From Bacteroidota bacterium (lineage in GTDB: Bacteria > Bacteroidota > Bacteroidia > Cytophagales > Cyclobacteriaceae), in assembly GCA_016866235.1 (NCBI GenBank), contig VGMW01000001.1, forward strand, positions 124,001-188,000: 64,000 nucleotides of DNA, read 5' to 3'. Position numbers and translations under genes: made by a program. Numbering within the stretch: position 1 is the first letter of the stretch; every line of letters starts with the position of its first letter. Of the stretch, positions 8,221 to 17,225 are shown piece after piece. The notes beneath the pieces were generated by a model. That model was not told where the DNA came from. It worked only from the letters and a program-made list of their open reading frames with translations, and made no database searches.

Positions 8221-8685
8221 ATGTCTAAGTTCAAAAAGAAAACGAATGTAAAACAGGAGATTCCAACCTCCTCCATGCCGGACGTGGTGTTCATGCTGTT
8301 GTTTTTCTTCATGGTTACAACAGAGCTTAGAAAAACATCCATAGACGTCATGCAGCGAATCCCTGAAGCAACGCAGCTCCGTAAGCTCCAACGTAAAAGT
8401 CTTGTCGTAGACCTTTACATCGGAGAGCCTAAGAAGCGCGATCAGGGAGAAGACTTCAAGATCCAGGCTGATGATAATTTCATTCTGCCTAATGAGGTTC
8501 TCCTTTGGGTAAGCAGAAAACGCGACGGCCTTCCTGAGGCTGAGCGCGACCTGATGACCGTTTCCCTTAAAGTTGACAAGGAAACCACGCGTGGCATCAT
8601 TGCCGATGTGGAAACCGAGCTGAGAAAGGCGAACGCCCGCAGGATTCTTTATGCTACCATGCAGCAAGCCGAGGATAAGATGTAA
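8221..8685 (+). CDS. exbD: ExbD/TolR family biopolymer transport protein (second copy)
   Basis: 154 residues. The N-terminus has IPTSSMPDVVFMLLFFFMV, the ExbD transmembrane helix with its conserved Asp, and a periplasmic domain follows. It starts one base after the first exbD and is the last gene of the operon, closed by a strong terminator 23 bp downstream. It probably pairs with the first copy in one ExbB-ExbD complex that powers outer-membrane transport. Confidence 0.92.
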   Translation: MSKFKKKTNVKQEIPTSSMPDVVFMLLFFFMVTTELRKTSIDVMQRIPEATQLRKLQRKSLVVDLYIGEPKKRDQGEDFKIQADDNFILPNEVLLWVSRKRDGLPEAERDLMTVSLKVDKETTRGIIADVETELRKANARRILYATMQQAEDKM

Positions 8686-8708
8686 TTCTTACTTGCTTTA
8701 TTCCATTA

Positions 8709-8739
8709 AAATAGCCTTCTTCAAGAAGGCTATTTTTTT
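8709..8739 (+). terminator. Intrinsic terminator of the exbBD operon
   Basis: A near-perfect inverted repeat, AAATAGCCTTCTT at 8709-8721 with its complement at 8723-8735, runs into a T-tract (8733-8739). The start codon of the next gene follows immediately at 8740. Confidence 0.88.
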
Positions 8740-10056
8740 ATGACCGAAAAGAACAACCCTTCCATCGTCCGATCCTGGACTTTCTATGATTGGGCCAATT
8801 CAGTGTATTCACTGGTGATCGTTTCTTCGGTCTTCCCGGTGTACTATCAGGCTGTAACCACAGCTTCCGATGGCAGCGACCAGGTAAATTTCCTCGGTTT
8901 TACGCTCGCCAATTCGGTCCTGTTAAGCTATGCCATCTCTTTCAGTTATATAGTGGTTACGCCATTGTTGCCTTTGTTGTCTGGCATTGCCGACTACGCG
9001 GGCAACAAAAAATTTTTCATGGGCATGTTTGCCAATCTTGGTGGATTGGCCTGCGCCACCCTTTACTTTTTCGATGCCTCCAACCTGGAGCTCGGTATTG
9101 CCTGTGTTGTTTTGGCATGCATTGGTTATTCTGGTAGCGTCGTATTCTATGATGCCTACCTTCCTGAAATCGTAACCGAAGACAAAATGGACTCGGTTAG
9201 TGCAAGAGGTTATATAATGGGGTATGCAGGAAGCGTACTGTTGCTCATTTTTAGTCTGGTGATGATTTCCAATTACCAAACCTTTGGGTTTACTGCTGAA
9301 TCCTCGGCAGTCAGATTTGTTTTTCTATTGGTAGGCTGCTGGTGGATTTTGTTTTCTCAAATTCCGCTTAGGGTTCTTCCAACTTCCGGAAAAAAACTTT
9401 TTACCGGTGGTCAGGTTATGTGGAGTGGATACATTGAATTAAAGAAAGTATGGAATGAATTGAAAGAACAACACGAAATTCGTCGTTATCTGCTTTCATA
9501 TTTTTTCTTCAACATGGGGGTTCAGACCATAATGTACCTGGCCGCGACTTTTGGATCGAAGGAATTGCAACTGCCAGGTCCTAAGCTTATTGCTACCGTT
9601 CTTCTGATTCAGCTTGTTGGTGCTTTGGGCGCCTGGGGATTTGCACGTGTTTCAGACAGAATTGGAAACAAGGCAACCCTGTCCGTGATGATTTCTATTT
9701 GGATTGTCATCTGTCTCTCAGCCTATTTCATAACCCAGGAATATCAGTTTTATGCTGTTGCCTGTGCGGTTGGAACGGTAATGGGGGGCATTCAATCCCT
9801 TGGAAGGGCTACCTATGCTAAGTTGCTCCCCGTTGAAACCAAGGACTTTGCTTCTTACTTTAGTTTTTATGATGTGGTGTACAACCTTTCCATTGTGTTT
9901 GGAACGTTCATGTATGGATTTGTGGAGCAGATCACGGGAAGCATGCGCAACAGCACTTTGGTGCTGATGACATTTTTTATCGCTGGTCTTTATTTCTTAC
10001 AAAAAGTTAATATGCAGCACCGACCTTCGGTCGCAACTAATACAACAGGTGCTTAA
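8740..10056 (+). CDS. MFS transporter, UMF1 (Atg22-like) family
   Basis: 438 residues, about 12 transmembrane segments. The N-terminal SWTFYDWANSVYSLVI is the hallmark of the UMF1/Atg22-like subfamily, and GGIQSLGRATYAKLLP in the second half is likewise conserved there. Substrates of bacterial UMF1 proteins are mostly unknown; yeast Atg22 exports amino acids from the vacuole. The start codon abuts the T-run of the upstream terminator, so its own transcript must begin very close to the ATG or inside the hairpin. The 3' end overlaps the convergent AMP nucleosidase gene by 20 bp. Confidence 0.88.
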   Translation: MTEKNNPSIVRSWTFYDWANSVYSLVIVSSVFPVYYQAVTTASDGSDQVNFLGFTLANSVLLSYAISFSYIVVTPLLPLLSGIADYAGNKKFFMGMFANLGGLACATLYFFDASNLELGIACVVLACIGYSGSVVFYDAYLPEIVTEDKMDSVSARGYIMGYAGSVLLLIFSLVMISNYQTFGFTAESSAVRFVFLLVGCWWILFSQIPLRVLPTSGKKLFTGGQVMWSGYIELKKVWNELKEQHEIRRYLLSYFFFNMGVQTIMYLAATFGSKELQLPGPKLIATVLLIQLVGALGAWGFARVSDRIGNKATLSVMISIWIVICLSAYFITQEYQFYAVACAVGTVMGGIQSLGRATYAKLLPVETKDFASYFSFYDVVYNLSIVFGTFMYGFVEQITGSMRNSTLVLMTFFIAGLYFLQKVNMQHRPSVATNTTGA

Positions 10057-10807
10057 CGGTTGCGCCGTTGTTGATCAATTGTCTCAGCGAATCAATTCCA
10101 ATCCGGAGGTGCATGTCCATAAAGTTCTTGGTCACCACCGTGTCGCTTACTTCAGTTTTTACACCTTCAGGAATCATTGGCTGATCTGAAACCAGCAACA
10201 ATGCGCCGGCGGGGATTTCGTTAAAAAATGCAGTAGAGAAAATCGTGGCGGTTTCCATATCGATGGCCATTGCCCTGATCTTTCTCAAATAATTTTTGAA
10301 TTCTTCATCCCACTCCCATACCCTCCGGTTGGTTGAGAAAACGGTTCCAGTCCAATAGTCATTCCCAGCATCTCGGATCGTGGTTGAAATGGCTTTTTGA
10401 AGCGCAAACGCCGGTAATGCCGGCACTTCTGGTGGAAAATAGTCGTTGGAAGTTCCTTCGCCTCTGATGCCAGCAATCGGAAGAATAAAGTCACCCAGAT
10501 TGTTTTTCTTTTTTAGACCTCCACACTTTCCAAGGAAAAGGCAGGCTTTGGGTTTAACTGCAGATAGACAGTCCATGATGGTGGCAGCATTCGGGCTACC
10601 CATTCCAAAGTTGATGATGGTGATGCCTTCAGCGGTGGCGCTTCGCATGGCTCTGTCCTGGCCATGGACTTCTACACCATGCATTTCCGCAAACTTCTTT
10701 ACGTATAAATCGAAGTTGGTGAGTAGGATGTATTGACTGAACTGATCCAATGGCAGGCCTGTGTAGCGGGGCAACCAGTTTTCAACAATAGATTCTTTGG
10801 TCTTCAT
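10037..10807 (-). CDS. amn: AMP nucleosidase (short Bacteroidota form)
   Basis: 256 residues of the phosphorylase/nucleosidase family. GKCGGLKKKNNLGDFILP is the nucleoside phosphorylase-like active-site region and AIDMETATIF holds the conserved Glu pair that binds ribose. It would hydrolyse AMP to adenine and ribose 5-phosphate in purine salvage. The N-terminal regulatory domain of the about 480-residue enterobacterial enzyme is absent, which is usual for this phylum. It converges on the MFS gene and is divergent from the next gene, 53 bp away. Related purine phosphorylase activity cannot be fully excluded. Confidence 0.87.
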   Translation of the reverse strand: MKTKESIVENWLPRYTGLPLDQFSQYILLTNFDLYVKKFAEMHGVEVHGQDRAMRSATAEGITIINFGMGSPNAATIMDCLSAVKPKACLFLGKCGGLKKKNNLGDFILPIAGIRGEGTSNDYFPPEVPALPAFALQKAISTTIRDAGNDYWTGTVFSTNRRVWEWDEEFKNYLRKIRAMAIDMETATIFSTAFFNEIPAGALLLVSDQPMIPEGVKTEVSDTVVTKNFMDMHLRIGIDSLRQLINNGATVKHLLY

Positions 10808-10860
10808 GCATATAGGGGTTTGGTAAAAAAAACCCGAGGCTTAAATCCATAAATTGCAAG

Positions 10861-11304
10861 ATGCAATCTTTGAACCTGCCGGAATTTGAACCCAAAATTA
10901 TCAAAGAGAGCGGCAAATACAGGATTTTCGATCTGATTCGGAAAAAGTACGTGGTTCTAACCCCTGAGGAATGGGTTCGGCAGCATTTTATACATTATAT
11001 GCTTAAGGCGCTGAACTACCCCAAATCGCTGATTAAGGTCGAATCAGGCCTGAAAGTAAATGCCCTTCAAAAGCGCTCTGACATCCTGGTCCATGATCGG
11101 GAAGGAAAGGCCTGGATGCTGGTGGAGTGTAAGTCCCCTGAAATTGGTTTGGATCAAAAGGCTTTTAACCAGGCTTCAGTTTACAATATGACCGTTGGTG
11201 CAAAGTTCATTGTTGTGACCAATGGAATGTTGCATTACTGTTTTAAGCCTTTTCCCGGCGGACAGAAACCTGAATTTCTTGACGGCCTACCAGAATACCA
11301 TTAA
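10861..11304 (+). CDS. Stand-alone HsdR N-terminal-like (PD-D/ExK) protein
   Basis: 147 residues matching the type I restriction enzyme R-protein N-terminal domain (HSDR_N_2-like). The fold's active-site residues are visible: the Asp of RSDILV and the ECK of VECKSP about 20 residues later, then a Q..VYN helix. No helicase domain and no hsdM or hsdS lie nearby, so this is not a restriction system. Such orphan domains are conserved in Bacteroidota, next to housekeeping genes; the function is not known. Confidence 0.8.
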   Translation: MQSLNLPEFEPKIIKESGKYRIFDLIRKKYVVLTPEEWVRQHFIHYMLKALNYPKSLIKVESGLKVNALQKRSDILVHDREGKAWMLVECKSPEIGLDQKAFNQASVYNMTVGAKFIVVTNGMLHYCFKPFPGGQKPEFLDGLPEYH

Positions 11305-11330
11305 TGTTTTAAGCAAAATTACCTCTCGGG

Positions 11331-12779
11331 TTAAAAGACAGCTTCCATAATCGTAATGGCCAGCACAAAAATGATGGCAAGACAAAAAAGGTTGAGCAAC
11401 AACCCCGTTTTAATCATGTCTTTCATTTTGATGTAACCACTCGCAAATAGAATGGCATTCGGTGGTGTCGAGATTGGCATCATAAAAGCACAGCTGGCTG
11501 CGAAGGTTACAGGTAGTGCAAGGTAAATGGGATTAATTCCGGCCCCTTCTGCAATACCAAAAACGACCGGAACAAAAATGGTAACAAGTGCTACGTTACT
11601 CATGAGTTCCGTGAGCGCCATGGATATGAACGTCAGTGAAAATATCAGAACTGCACCGCTGATTTGATTCTCCCTGAAATACCCACCAATTTTTTCAACA
11701 AGACCTGATTTCTCCATTCCTCCGGCCAATGCCATACCGCCACCAAACAGCAATAAAATTCCCCATTGCATGTTTTTCATATCCGACCACTCCAGTAATC
11801 CCCTGGCTTTTGTTTCCTCTGATGCTGCCGGTAAAAGGAACATCAATACTGCACCCAGAATTGCAATGGACGTATCATCGAGCAGTCCAAAACCAATGAC
11901 TTTATTGATCAGTTGTTTAAAAATCCACAGGAAAGAGGTTATACCGAAAATAATCAGCACCTTTTTTTCCATTCCCGACACTGGCCCCAGTTCTTTGAGT
12001 TTGTTTTCAATCAGTTCTTTGGAGCCCGGAATGTTTGATAGACGATTTCGGAAAAGAATTTTGGTGATAATCAGATAGCACGATGCGAGTGCAAGAATCA
12101 TGAGTGGAACACCAACAATCATCCAATCGGCAAACCCAACATCTGTTCCGTATATTCTTTTTACATGTCCGACCATGACTACGTTTGGTGGTGTGCCAAT
12201 GATGGTGGCAATACCTCCTATGCTGGAAGCGTAGGCAATGGCCAGCATGAGTCCAGTAGAAAAATTTTTAAAGCGATCGTCCTGCTCAAGGGATAGATCT
12301 TTAGCGATCAGGTTGGTCACGGAAGCGGCGATGGGCAACATCATGATGGCGGTTGCGGTGTTGCTGATCCACATGCTGATGAGTGCAGTGGCTAACATGA
12401 ATCCCAAAATGATTCCATTGCCGCTGGTGCCGGTCATTCGAATCAGGTTCAAAGCGATGCGTTGATGCAAATGGTATTTTTCTAATGCCAGCGCCAAAAT
12501 AAATCCGCCCATAAACAGAAAGATGACCGGATCACCGTATGGTTGGGCGGTCTCGGACATAGAAGAAATTCCCAGGGCTGGCAGTACAATCAGTGGAAGA
12601 AGTGATGTGATGGCAATGGGAAGGGGTTCTGTTATCCACCAGGTGAGCATCCAGGCCCCAAGTGCTATAACTGAAGAAATTTCTTTGGAAAGTCCTGTGG
12701 TCGGAATGATGAAAAATAAGAGAAGGAAGAGTGTTGGACCGGCAGCGATGGCCAAGTTTCTTTGGATGGAGGCGTTCAT
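11331..12779 (-). CDS. SLC13/DASS family sodium-coupled anion permease
   Basis: 482 residues, about 12 transmembrane segments. It has the two Ser-Asn-Thr-type motifs that bind sodium and carboxylate in this family: MWISNTATAIMM in the first half and LTELMSNVA in the second. SLC13 permeases take up di- or tricarboxylates or sulfate. No neighbour fixes the substrate; dicarboxylates are the most common in this subgroup. It converges on the HsdR_N-like gene. Confidence 0.88.
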   Translation of the reverse strand: MNASIQRNLAIAAGPTLFLLLFFIIPTTGLSKEISSVIALGAWMLTWWITEPLPIAITSLLPLIVLPALGISSMSETAQPYGDPVIFLFMGGFILALALEKYHLHQRIALNLIRMTGTSGNGIILGFMLATALISMWISNTATAIMMLPIAASVTNLIAKDLSLEQDDRFKNFSTGLMLAIAYASSIGGIATIIGTPPNVVMVGHVKRIYGTDVGFADWMIVGVPLMILALASCYLIITKILFRNRLSNIPGSKELIENKLKELGPVSGMEKKVLIIFGITSFLWIFKQLINKVIGFGLLDDTSIAILGAVLMFLLPAASEETKARGLLEWSDMKNMQWGILLLFGGGMALAGGMEKSGLVEKIGGYFRENQISGAVLIFSLTFISMALTELMSNVALVTIFVPVVFGIAEGAGINPIYLALPVTFAASCAFMMPISTPPNAILFASGYIKMKDMIKTGLLLNLFCLAIIFVLAITIMEAVF

Positions 12780-12854
12780 AAGGGCAAAAGAATTACCCTA
12801 AGGTAGATCAATTACCCCCAAAATATGAATACCGGTTGTTGTGATTTAACTCCC

Positions 12855-13127
12855 TTAGAGGACCGAGGAATCCTGCCCTTTGTTTAGGGAAGAATTGGCG
12901 GGCTTGACGATGAGTTCTCTTCCGTCCAGTTGATAACCGTTGAGTGATTCAATGGCTTTTTGTGCTTCGGTGTCATTGGGCATTTCAACAAAGCCAAATC
13001 CCTTAGCTCGACCGGTTTCTTTGTCTCTGACCAACTTAACGGACGATACCTCCCCGTGGGTCTTGAAGGTAGTTTCCAGGTCTTCTTTCCTGGTTTTGAA
13101 ATTGATGTTTGCTACGAAAATGTTCAT
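12855..13127 (-). CDS. RRM-domain RNA-binding protein
   Basis: 90 residues consisting of one RNA-recognition motif: RNP2 (IFVANI) at the N-terminus and RNP1 (KGFGFVEM) near residue 45, with a short Ser/Asn-rich tail. Small RRM proteins of this type bind RNA with little sequence preference and are often cold-inducible. It stands alone, read in the same direction as recN but with no tight coupling. Confidence 0.92.
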   Translation of the reverse strand: MNIFVANINFKTRKEDLETTFKTHGEVSSVKLVRDKETGRAKGFGFVEMPNDTEAQKAIESLNGYQLDGRELIVKPANSSLNKGQDSSVL

Positions 13128-13196
13128 GGCAATCCCGAATAGTGACCAAACTTTACGGTGTAAAGAAGGTTAATTCAGGTTAATTACGCAAGCTAT

Positions 13197-14846
13197 TCAG
13201 CTCATAAGTTCTCTGGCATGTTCCAGAGCGGCTTTGGAAGGGCTTGAACCGGATATTATCCGCGCGATCTCATTTTCCCTTTCTTTTTTATCCAGTAAAC
13301 GGATATCACTGCTTGCACGGTTGGTGCTGGTATCTTTAAAAACAAGGTAATGGGTTGCGCCTTTGGCAGCAATTTGGGCCAGGTGCGTTATAGCGATTAT
13401 TTGATGTTTTTGTGACATTTTACGCATAAGCTCTCCCAACCTGAGTGCAATTTCTCCTGAAATTCCAGTATCGATTTCATCCAGTACCAGTGTGGGCAAC
13501 GAGGTCTGTCCAGCCATGATGTATTTAATGCAAAACATCAAGCGAGAGAACTCACCGCCAGAAGCCGCCTGTGCAATTGGCACCGGCTCCACACCTTTAT
13601 TGGCGCTGAAGAGTATGTTCAATCGATCAATGCCAGTTGGACCGGCCTCTACCATTGCATGTTGAACCAAAACCTTTGCATCAGGTATACCAAGCTCTTT
13701 GAGCAAGCCCCTAAGTTCTTTGCATAGTTTTTCAACAACGGCCAGTCTCGAAGCCGAAAGTTTTGATGCCAGGTCATCGCGTTTTTTGACGCGCACAGCA
13801 AGGTCTTTTTTACATACAGAAATCATTTCTGCGATGCCATCCGTTTTAACAACTTTTGAACGCAATTCCTCTCCTATAGCAATCAACGCAGCTGAAGAGT
13901 TCACACGGTGTTTACGCTGTAGATTATTGATAGCGTCCAGTCGCTGCCTTAACTCTGTTGCCTTCTCGGAATCAAAATTTATTTCTTCTGCTGCTGATTC
14001 GCTTTCATGTGTAATATCTTCCAGCTCGATTCTAATCGATTCAATCCTGGCTGCCAGTGTGGCATAGACTGGACTAAAGGAGGCAAGATTATTTAACAAG
14101 GCCCGAGCATCGAGCAATGTTTTCCGCGTGGAAAATTCCTGCTCCCCCAAAATTCCAATTGCCTCTACCAACTTTGATTTGATGACTTCCGCGTTTTCCT
14201 GAACTTTTAGCGCGGACTCCAGGTTTGAATCATCCTCGGCGACAAGATTAAGGCGATCTATTTCCTGAAGTTGGAATCGGATGAAATCCGCCTCTTGTTT
14301 CAGCTTTTCAGATTCAGCCTCCAGATTCAATAGCTTTTCGTGCTCAGATTTCCATGCTGTCCAGCCATCAACATAATCCTTTCTGAGTTGCTCATTGCCT
14401 GAATACAAATCGATGAGTTTAAGTTGAAATCCAGCTTCGCCCAATTCAAGGGTTTCATGTTGCGAGTGAATGTCCATCAGTCGCAATCCGATTTTTTTCA
14501 TGACCTCGAGCGTTACCGGACTGTCGTTAATGAAAGCGCGACTCTTACCTCCAGGACTAATTTCACGTCTGATGATGGTTTCGGGCTGATGGTCCAGTTC
14601 GAGCTGCTCAAAAATGGATTCAAGCTGGTAATCACCAATTTGAAACACGCCCTCTGTTATGCACTTCTCATTTTGATCCAGCAGAACTTTGGTATCGGCG
14701 CGATTCCCCAACAACAAGCCCAGTGCTCCCGACATAATGGATTTACCTGCGCCAGTTTCTCCGGTAATAACGTTTAGTCCTTTACCAGGAACCATTTCCA
14801 GGCTTCGGATCAACGCGTAGTTTTTTATGGTCAGTCTGGTCAGCAC
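13197..14846 (-). CDS. recN: DNA repair protein RecN
   Basis: 549 residues, the usual length. This SMC-like ATPase has a Walker A motif (TGETGAGKS) near residue 30. A coiled-coil middle follows, with a signature region around AASGGEFSRL and a Walker B motif in VLDEIDTGISG. RecN binds DNA ends and holds broken molecules together in recombinational double-strand-break repair. It follows the DUF4835 gene by 17 bp on the same strand, an arrangement conserved in Bacteroidota. Confidence 0.96.
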   Translation of the reverse strand: MLTRLTIKNYALIRSLEMVPGKGLNVITGETGAGKSIMSGALGLLLGNRADTKVLLDQNEKCITEGVFQIGDYQLESIFEQLELDHQPETIIRREISPGGKSRAFINDSPVTLEVMKKIGLRLMDIHSQHETLELGEAGFQLKLIDLYSGNEQLRKDYVDGWTAWKSEHEKLLNLEAESEKLKQEADFIRFQLQEIDRLNLVAEDDSNLESALKVQENAEVIKSKLVEAIGILGEQEFSTRKTLLDARALLNNLASFSPVYATLAARIESIRIELEDITHESESAAEEINFDSEKATELRQRLDAINNLQRKHRVNSSAALIAIGEELRSKVVKTDGIAEMISVCKKDLAVRVKKRDDLASKLSASRLAVVEKLCKELRGLLKELGIPDAKVLVQHAMVEAGPTGIDRLNILFSANKGVEPVPIAQAASGGEFSRLMFCIKYIMAGQTSLPTLVLDEIDTGISGEIALRLGELMRKMSQKHQIIAITHLAQIAAKGATHYLVFKDTSTNRASSDIRLLDKKERENEIARIISGSSPSKAALEHARELMS

Positions 14847-14863
14847 CGCGTTGGGTGAAAGGT

Positions 14864-15757
14864 TTATTTGGTGTTCAGTATCTCCTGATAAATTGTTCTT
14901 TTCGAGTCGATGGCTGTTAGTATGTCGTAGGCTTCACGTTTTACACCCAGGCTAGCCTTCGAAAAAATATTTACCAACTCATTCGATTTAGAGTCGAAAA
15001 ATGAAACGATAAGAATTGAATTTGGATTGATGGCCCAGGCTTTCTTTACTTCTTTTAAAACATTGAGCACAACCGTACGGCTCTCTTCTGGCTTGTTGTC
15101 AAAAACGTCCAATGCAAGCCTGTGGTAACGGTAGTTGTTTTTTCTCAATTCAATGAGCTGTGGATTGTTAATGCTTTCAATCAGACTGTTTCGGTTGCGG
15201 ATGCTGGAGAGGGAAGTCCATCCGCTTCGACCTGAGGTTTGCGCATTGTTCACCACCATAAGCGCTTTTTGGAAATGAGGCGTGCCGCCCATTTCGCTGA
15301 ATGAATCATAGTCCATTCCAATGATGATGTAGGCGTAAAAGGCCAACATCGAGGTGAGGTTGCTGAGGTAGCTGTTGTCGTTGTATTCAAGCGGCTGACT
15401 TTCGATGTAATCGAATTCCCAATCGCGGTCGGCAAAATTCAACATCACCGATTCGTAGTTGGAATTGAATACGGGTCTGCCGGAGGTAATCTGGGCGCTG
15501 GCCTGAAAGTTTCCAATCGATGGCATCCGGCTTATGTTCAGAAAAAGGGTACAATTAATCCGTTCATGATTTTTGTATGAATCGTTTGTCCATTTGCGTG
15601 TGTTCATGAAGTTGGCAAAGGAGCGTTCCATGTCCTTAAACACCGATCGGTCTGCACTCTGCACCTGATCGGCATTGATCACCACCTTACAGTTCAGTTC
15701 CTGGGCATGAACAGTAGCTGCGGTTAATAGCAATGCCAAAACGATTTTATTGTACAT
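14864..15757 (-). CDS. DUF4835 family protein (PorD-like, linked to T9SS)
   Basis: 297 residues with a signal peptide (cleavage after VHAQ). The body matches the DUF4835 family, with an NCKVVIN start, a TRKWTN segment and a YNDNSYLSNL..FYAY.IIG core. Some annotation systems name this family PorD, a type IX secretion protein; I cannot verify the role from sequence. It lies upstream of recN. In many Bacteroidota it follows coaBC, which is missing here. Confidence 0.82.
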   Translation of the reverse strand: MYNKIVLALLLTAATVHAQELNCKVVINADQVQSADRSVFKDMERSFANFMNTRKWTNDSYKNHERINCTLFLNISRMPSIGNFQASAQITSGRPVFNSNYESVMLNFADRDWEFDYIESQPLEYNDNSYLSNLTSMLAFYAYIIIGMDYDSFSEMGGTPHFQKALMVVNNAQTSGRSGWTSLSSIRNRNSLIESINNPQLIELRKNNYRYHRLALDVFDNKPEESRTVVLNVLKEVKKAWAINPNSILIVSFFDSKSNELVNIFSKASLGVKREAYDILTAIDSKRTIYQEILNTK

Positions 15758-15997
15758 ACAATCCTGAATTTAGATAATCAAACCCAACTGCTCCAACTCT
15801 GGTGTCTGGCCTATGGCCGTGTAGTTGGAAATACCCCGTTTTAACGACGAAAGCTGGAAATTAATGTGTTGAAATAAGGAAGAGAGCCGAACGGATCGCT
15901 TAGATCGATTGCTCGGCTCTCCTCGTATTCAGCCATCGGAGCGAACTTGGGAAAGTCCAGTTCGCTTAATGGTTATGGCAAAGAATCAGTGCTCCGG
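15758..15997 (-). other. Gene-free spacer with two stem-loops in the usual coaBC position
   Basis: 240 bp between rpoZ and the DUF4835 gene. Two inverted repeats are visible: a 9-bp stem (15882-15890 with 15913-15921) and an 8-bp stem (15940-15947 with 15959-15966). Neither is followed by a T-run on the minus strand. A 31-codon frame at 15841-15936 is too short to support. The spacer may be a transcribed leader of the DUF4835-recN unit. Confidence 0.45.
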
Positions 15998-16321
15998 TCA
16001 GGCTTCCTGAGGCTGGTCGGTCTCTGTTCTGTATCGGAACATTACCTTGCCCTCCAGGAACTCTTCGGTTGCGCTGCTGGTCGGCTTAGGCAGACGCTCA
16101 TAATATTTTGAAATCTCAATTTGCTCACGGTTTTCGAATACCTCTTCAAGGTTGTCGACGGTTGTCGCAAATTCAGCAAGCTTGTTGCTGAGTTCTTCTT
16201 TTAGGTTGGTGGAGATTTGTCTCGCACGCTTAGAGATGATCACGACCGATTCGTAAACGTTACCGGTTGGAGCGGCGATTTTGTCCACGTCTCTGGTGAT
16301 GATGGAAGGTTGTGCTGCCAT
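15998..16321 (-). CDS. rpoZ: DNA-directed RNA polymerase omega subunit (Bacteroidota type)
   Basis: 107 residues of the Rpb6/omega family. It begins with SIITRDVDKI and has the helix VYESVVIISKRARQI followed by an acidic linker, the form found in Bacteroidota. Omega helps assemble and stabilise the polymerase around the beta' subunit. It starts 2 bp after the bamD stop codon, so the two are co-transcribed. No coaBC gene follows. Confidence 0.9.
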   Translation of the reverse strand: MAAQPSIITRDVDKIAAPTGNVYESVVIISKRARQISTNLKEELSNKLAEFATTVDNLEEVFENREQIEISKYYERLPKPTSSATEEFLEGKVMFRYRTETDQPQEA

Positions 16322-16323
16322 AT

Positions 16324-17172
16324 TTAGGAGTTTTTGTTTTTCTTAAATTGATTTAATCTGGATCTGCTTTGAATATAAAATCGTTCGGCGTCTTTTGAAT
16401 ACTTACTCTCCGGATAGCGGTCAATGAATTCCTGGTAAAGATCGACCACAGCCTGGTATCGCTCCTCCTGTAAGTTGGGTAAACTTTTGTTGGCCAACTG
16501 AAATTGAGCGTCTACCCGTAAATAGGCACTTTCTTCAAGAAATTTCGAGTCTGGAAAGTCAAGAGAGAAATTTTTCAGGGCAATCACAGCAGCCTTATAA
16601 TTTTTCACCTTGAGATATTGTCTGGCATTTTCAAAACCTTTTTCCTCGAGCTTAAGTTGAGAAGTATTGATTACGTCAATGGCTCGCTCAGAAAAATCGG
16701 ATGCAGGGTAGCGGTTCAAAAAGTTCTGCATCGCTTCCATGGCTTCTATACCTGGTTTTTGATCGAGGTTGGGCGGCGGGGCATAGGTATAGAGAGAATA
16801 AGCATACATGAAAAATGCTTCCTCTGCTTTTTGACTTCTGCCGTACACTTCAAAAAATGATTTAAAGGATTCACTGGCAAGCAAGTATGTTCCTTCGTTG
16901 TATTGACAATAAGCTAAGGAGAATTCAACCTGCTCACCTTCGGGTAATCCGCGTACAATGGGTCGTATATCCTCAAATAAAATCGCAGCGCGGTAGTAAT
17001 CTTTTTTCTCGTAATAGGTTAGAGCGGCTTCGTATTTCACGCGCCAGTCTTCATTCTTCTGAATTTTTCTGAATTTATTCGAGCACCCTGCCAACAACAA
17101 TAAACCTGATAACAGGATTAATGTTTTCTGACTTGTAACCAATGAACTGAGTGCCGTCGAAGAAAAGATCAT
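16324..17172 (-). CDS. bamD: Outer membrane protein assembly factor BamD (lipoprotein)
   Basis: About 282 residues with a lipobox (LLLAGC) after a hydrophobic N-terminal stretch, then TPR-like repeats (YYEKKDYYRAAILFED and similar). BamD is the lipoprotein subunit of the BAM complex that inserts beta-barrels into the outer membrane. I chose the Met at 17172, since it gives a normal lipoprotein signal. The longer frame from 17229 would put 19 extra residues before it and run into the preceding gene. rpoZ follows 2 bp downstream. Confidence 0.9.
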   Translation of the reverse strand: MIFSSTALSSLVTSQKTLILLSGLLLLAGCSNKFRKIQKNEDWRVKYEAALTYYEKKDYYRAAILFEDIRPIVRGLPEGEQVEFSLAYCQYNEGTYLLASESFKSFFEVYGRSQKAEEAFFMYAYSLYTYAPPPNLDQKPGIEAMEAMQNFLNRYPASDFSERAIDVINTSQLKLEEKGFENARQYLKVKNYKAAVIALKNFSLDFPDSKFLEESAYLRVDAQFQLANKSLPNLQEERYQAVVDLYQEFIDRYPESKYSKDAERFYIQSRSRLNQFKKNKNS

Positions 17173-17225
17173 ATTAAAGAAGGGCGCAAATATAGGCCTG
17201 TAAAGGCATTCCCGAAACCTGAAAT

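Noticed and set aside
10861..11304. Restriction-modification system
   Set aside because: Only an HsdR N-terminal-like domain is present; no methylase, specificity or helicase gene is nearby.
15841..15936. 31-codon frame between rpoZ and DUF4835
   Set aside because: It spans the stem-loop, has no start context and no known match.
15941..15966. RNase P RNA fragment suggested by GGAAAGTCC-like bases
   Set aside because: The surrounding conserved helices are absent and the strand context does not fit.
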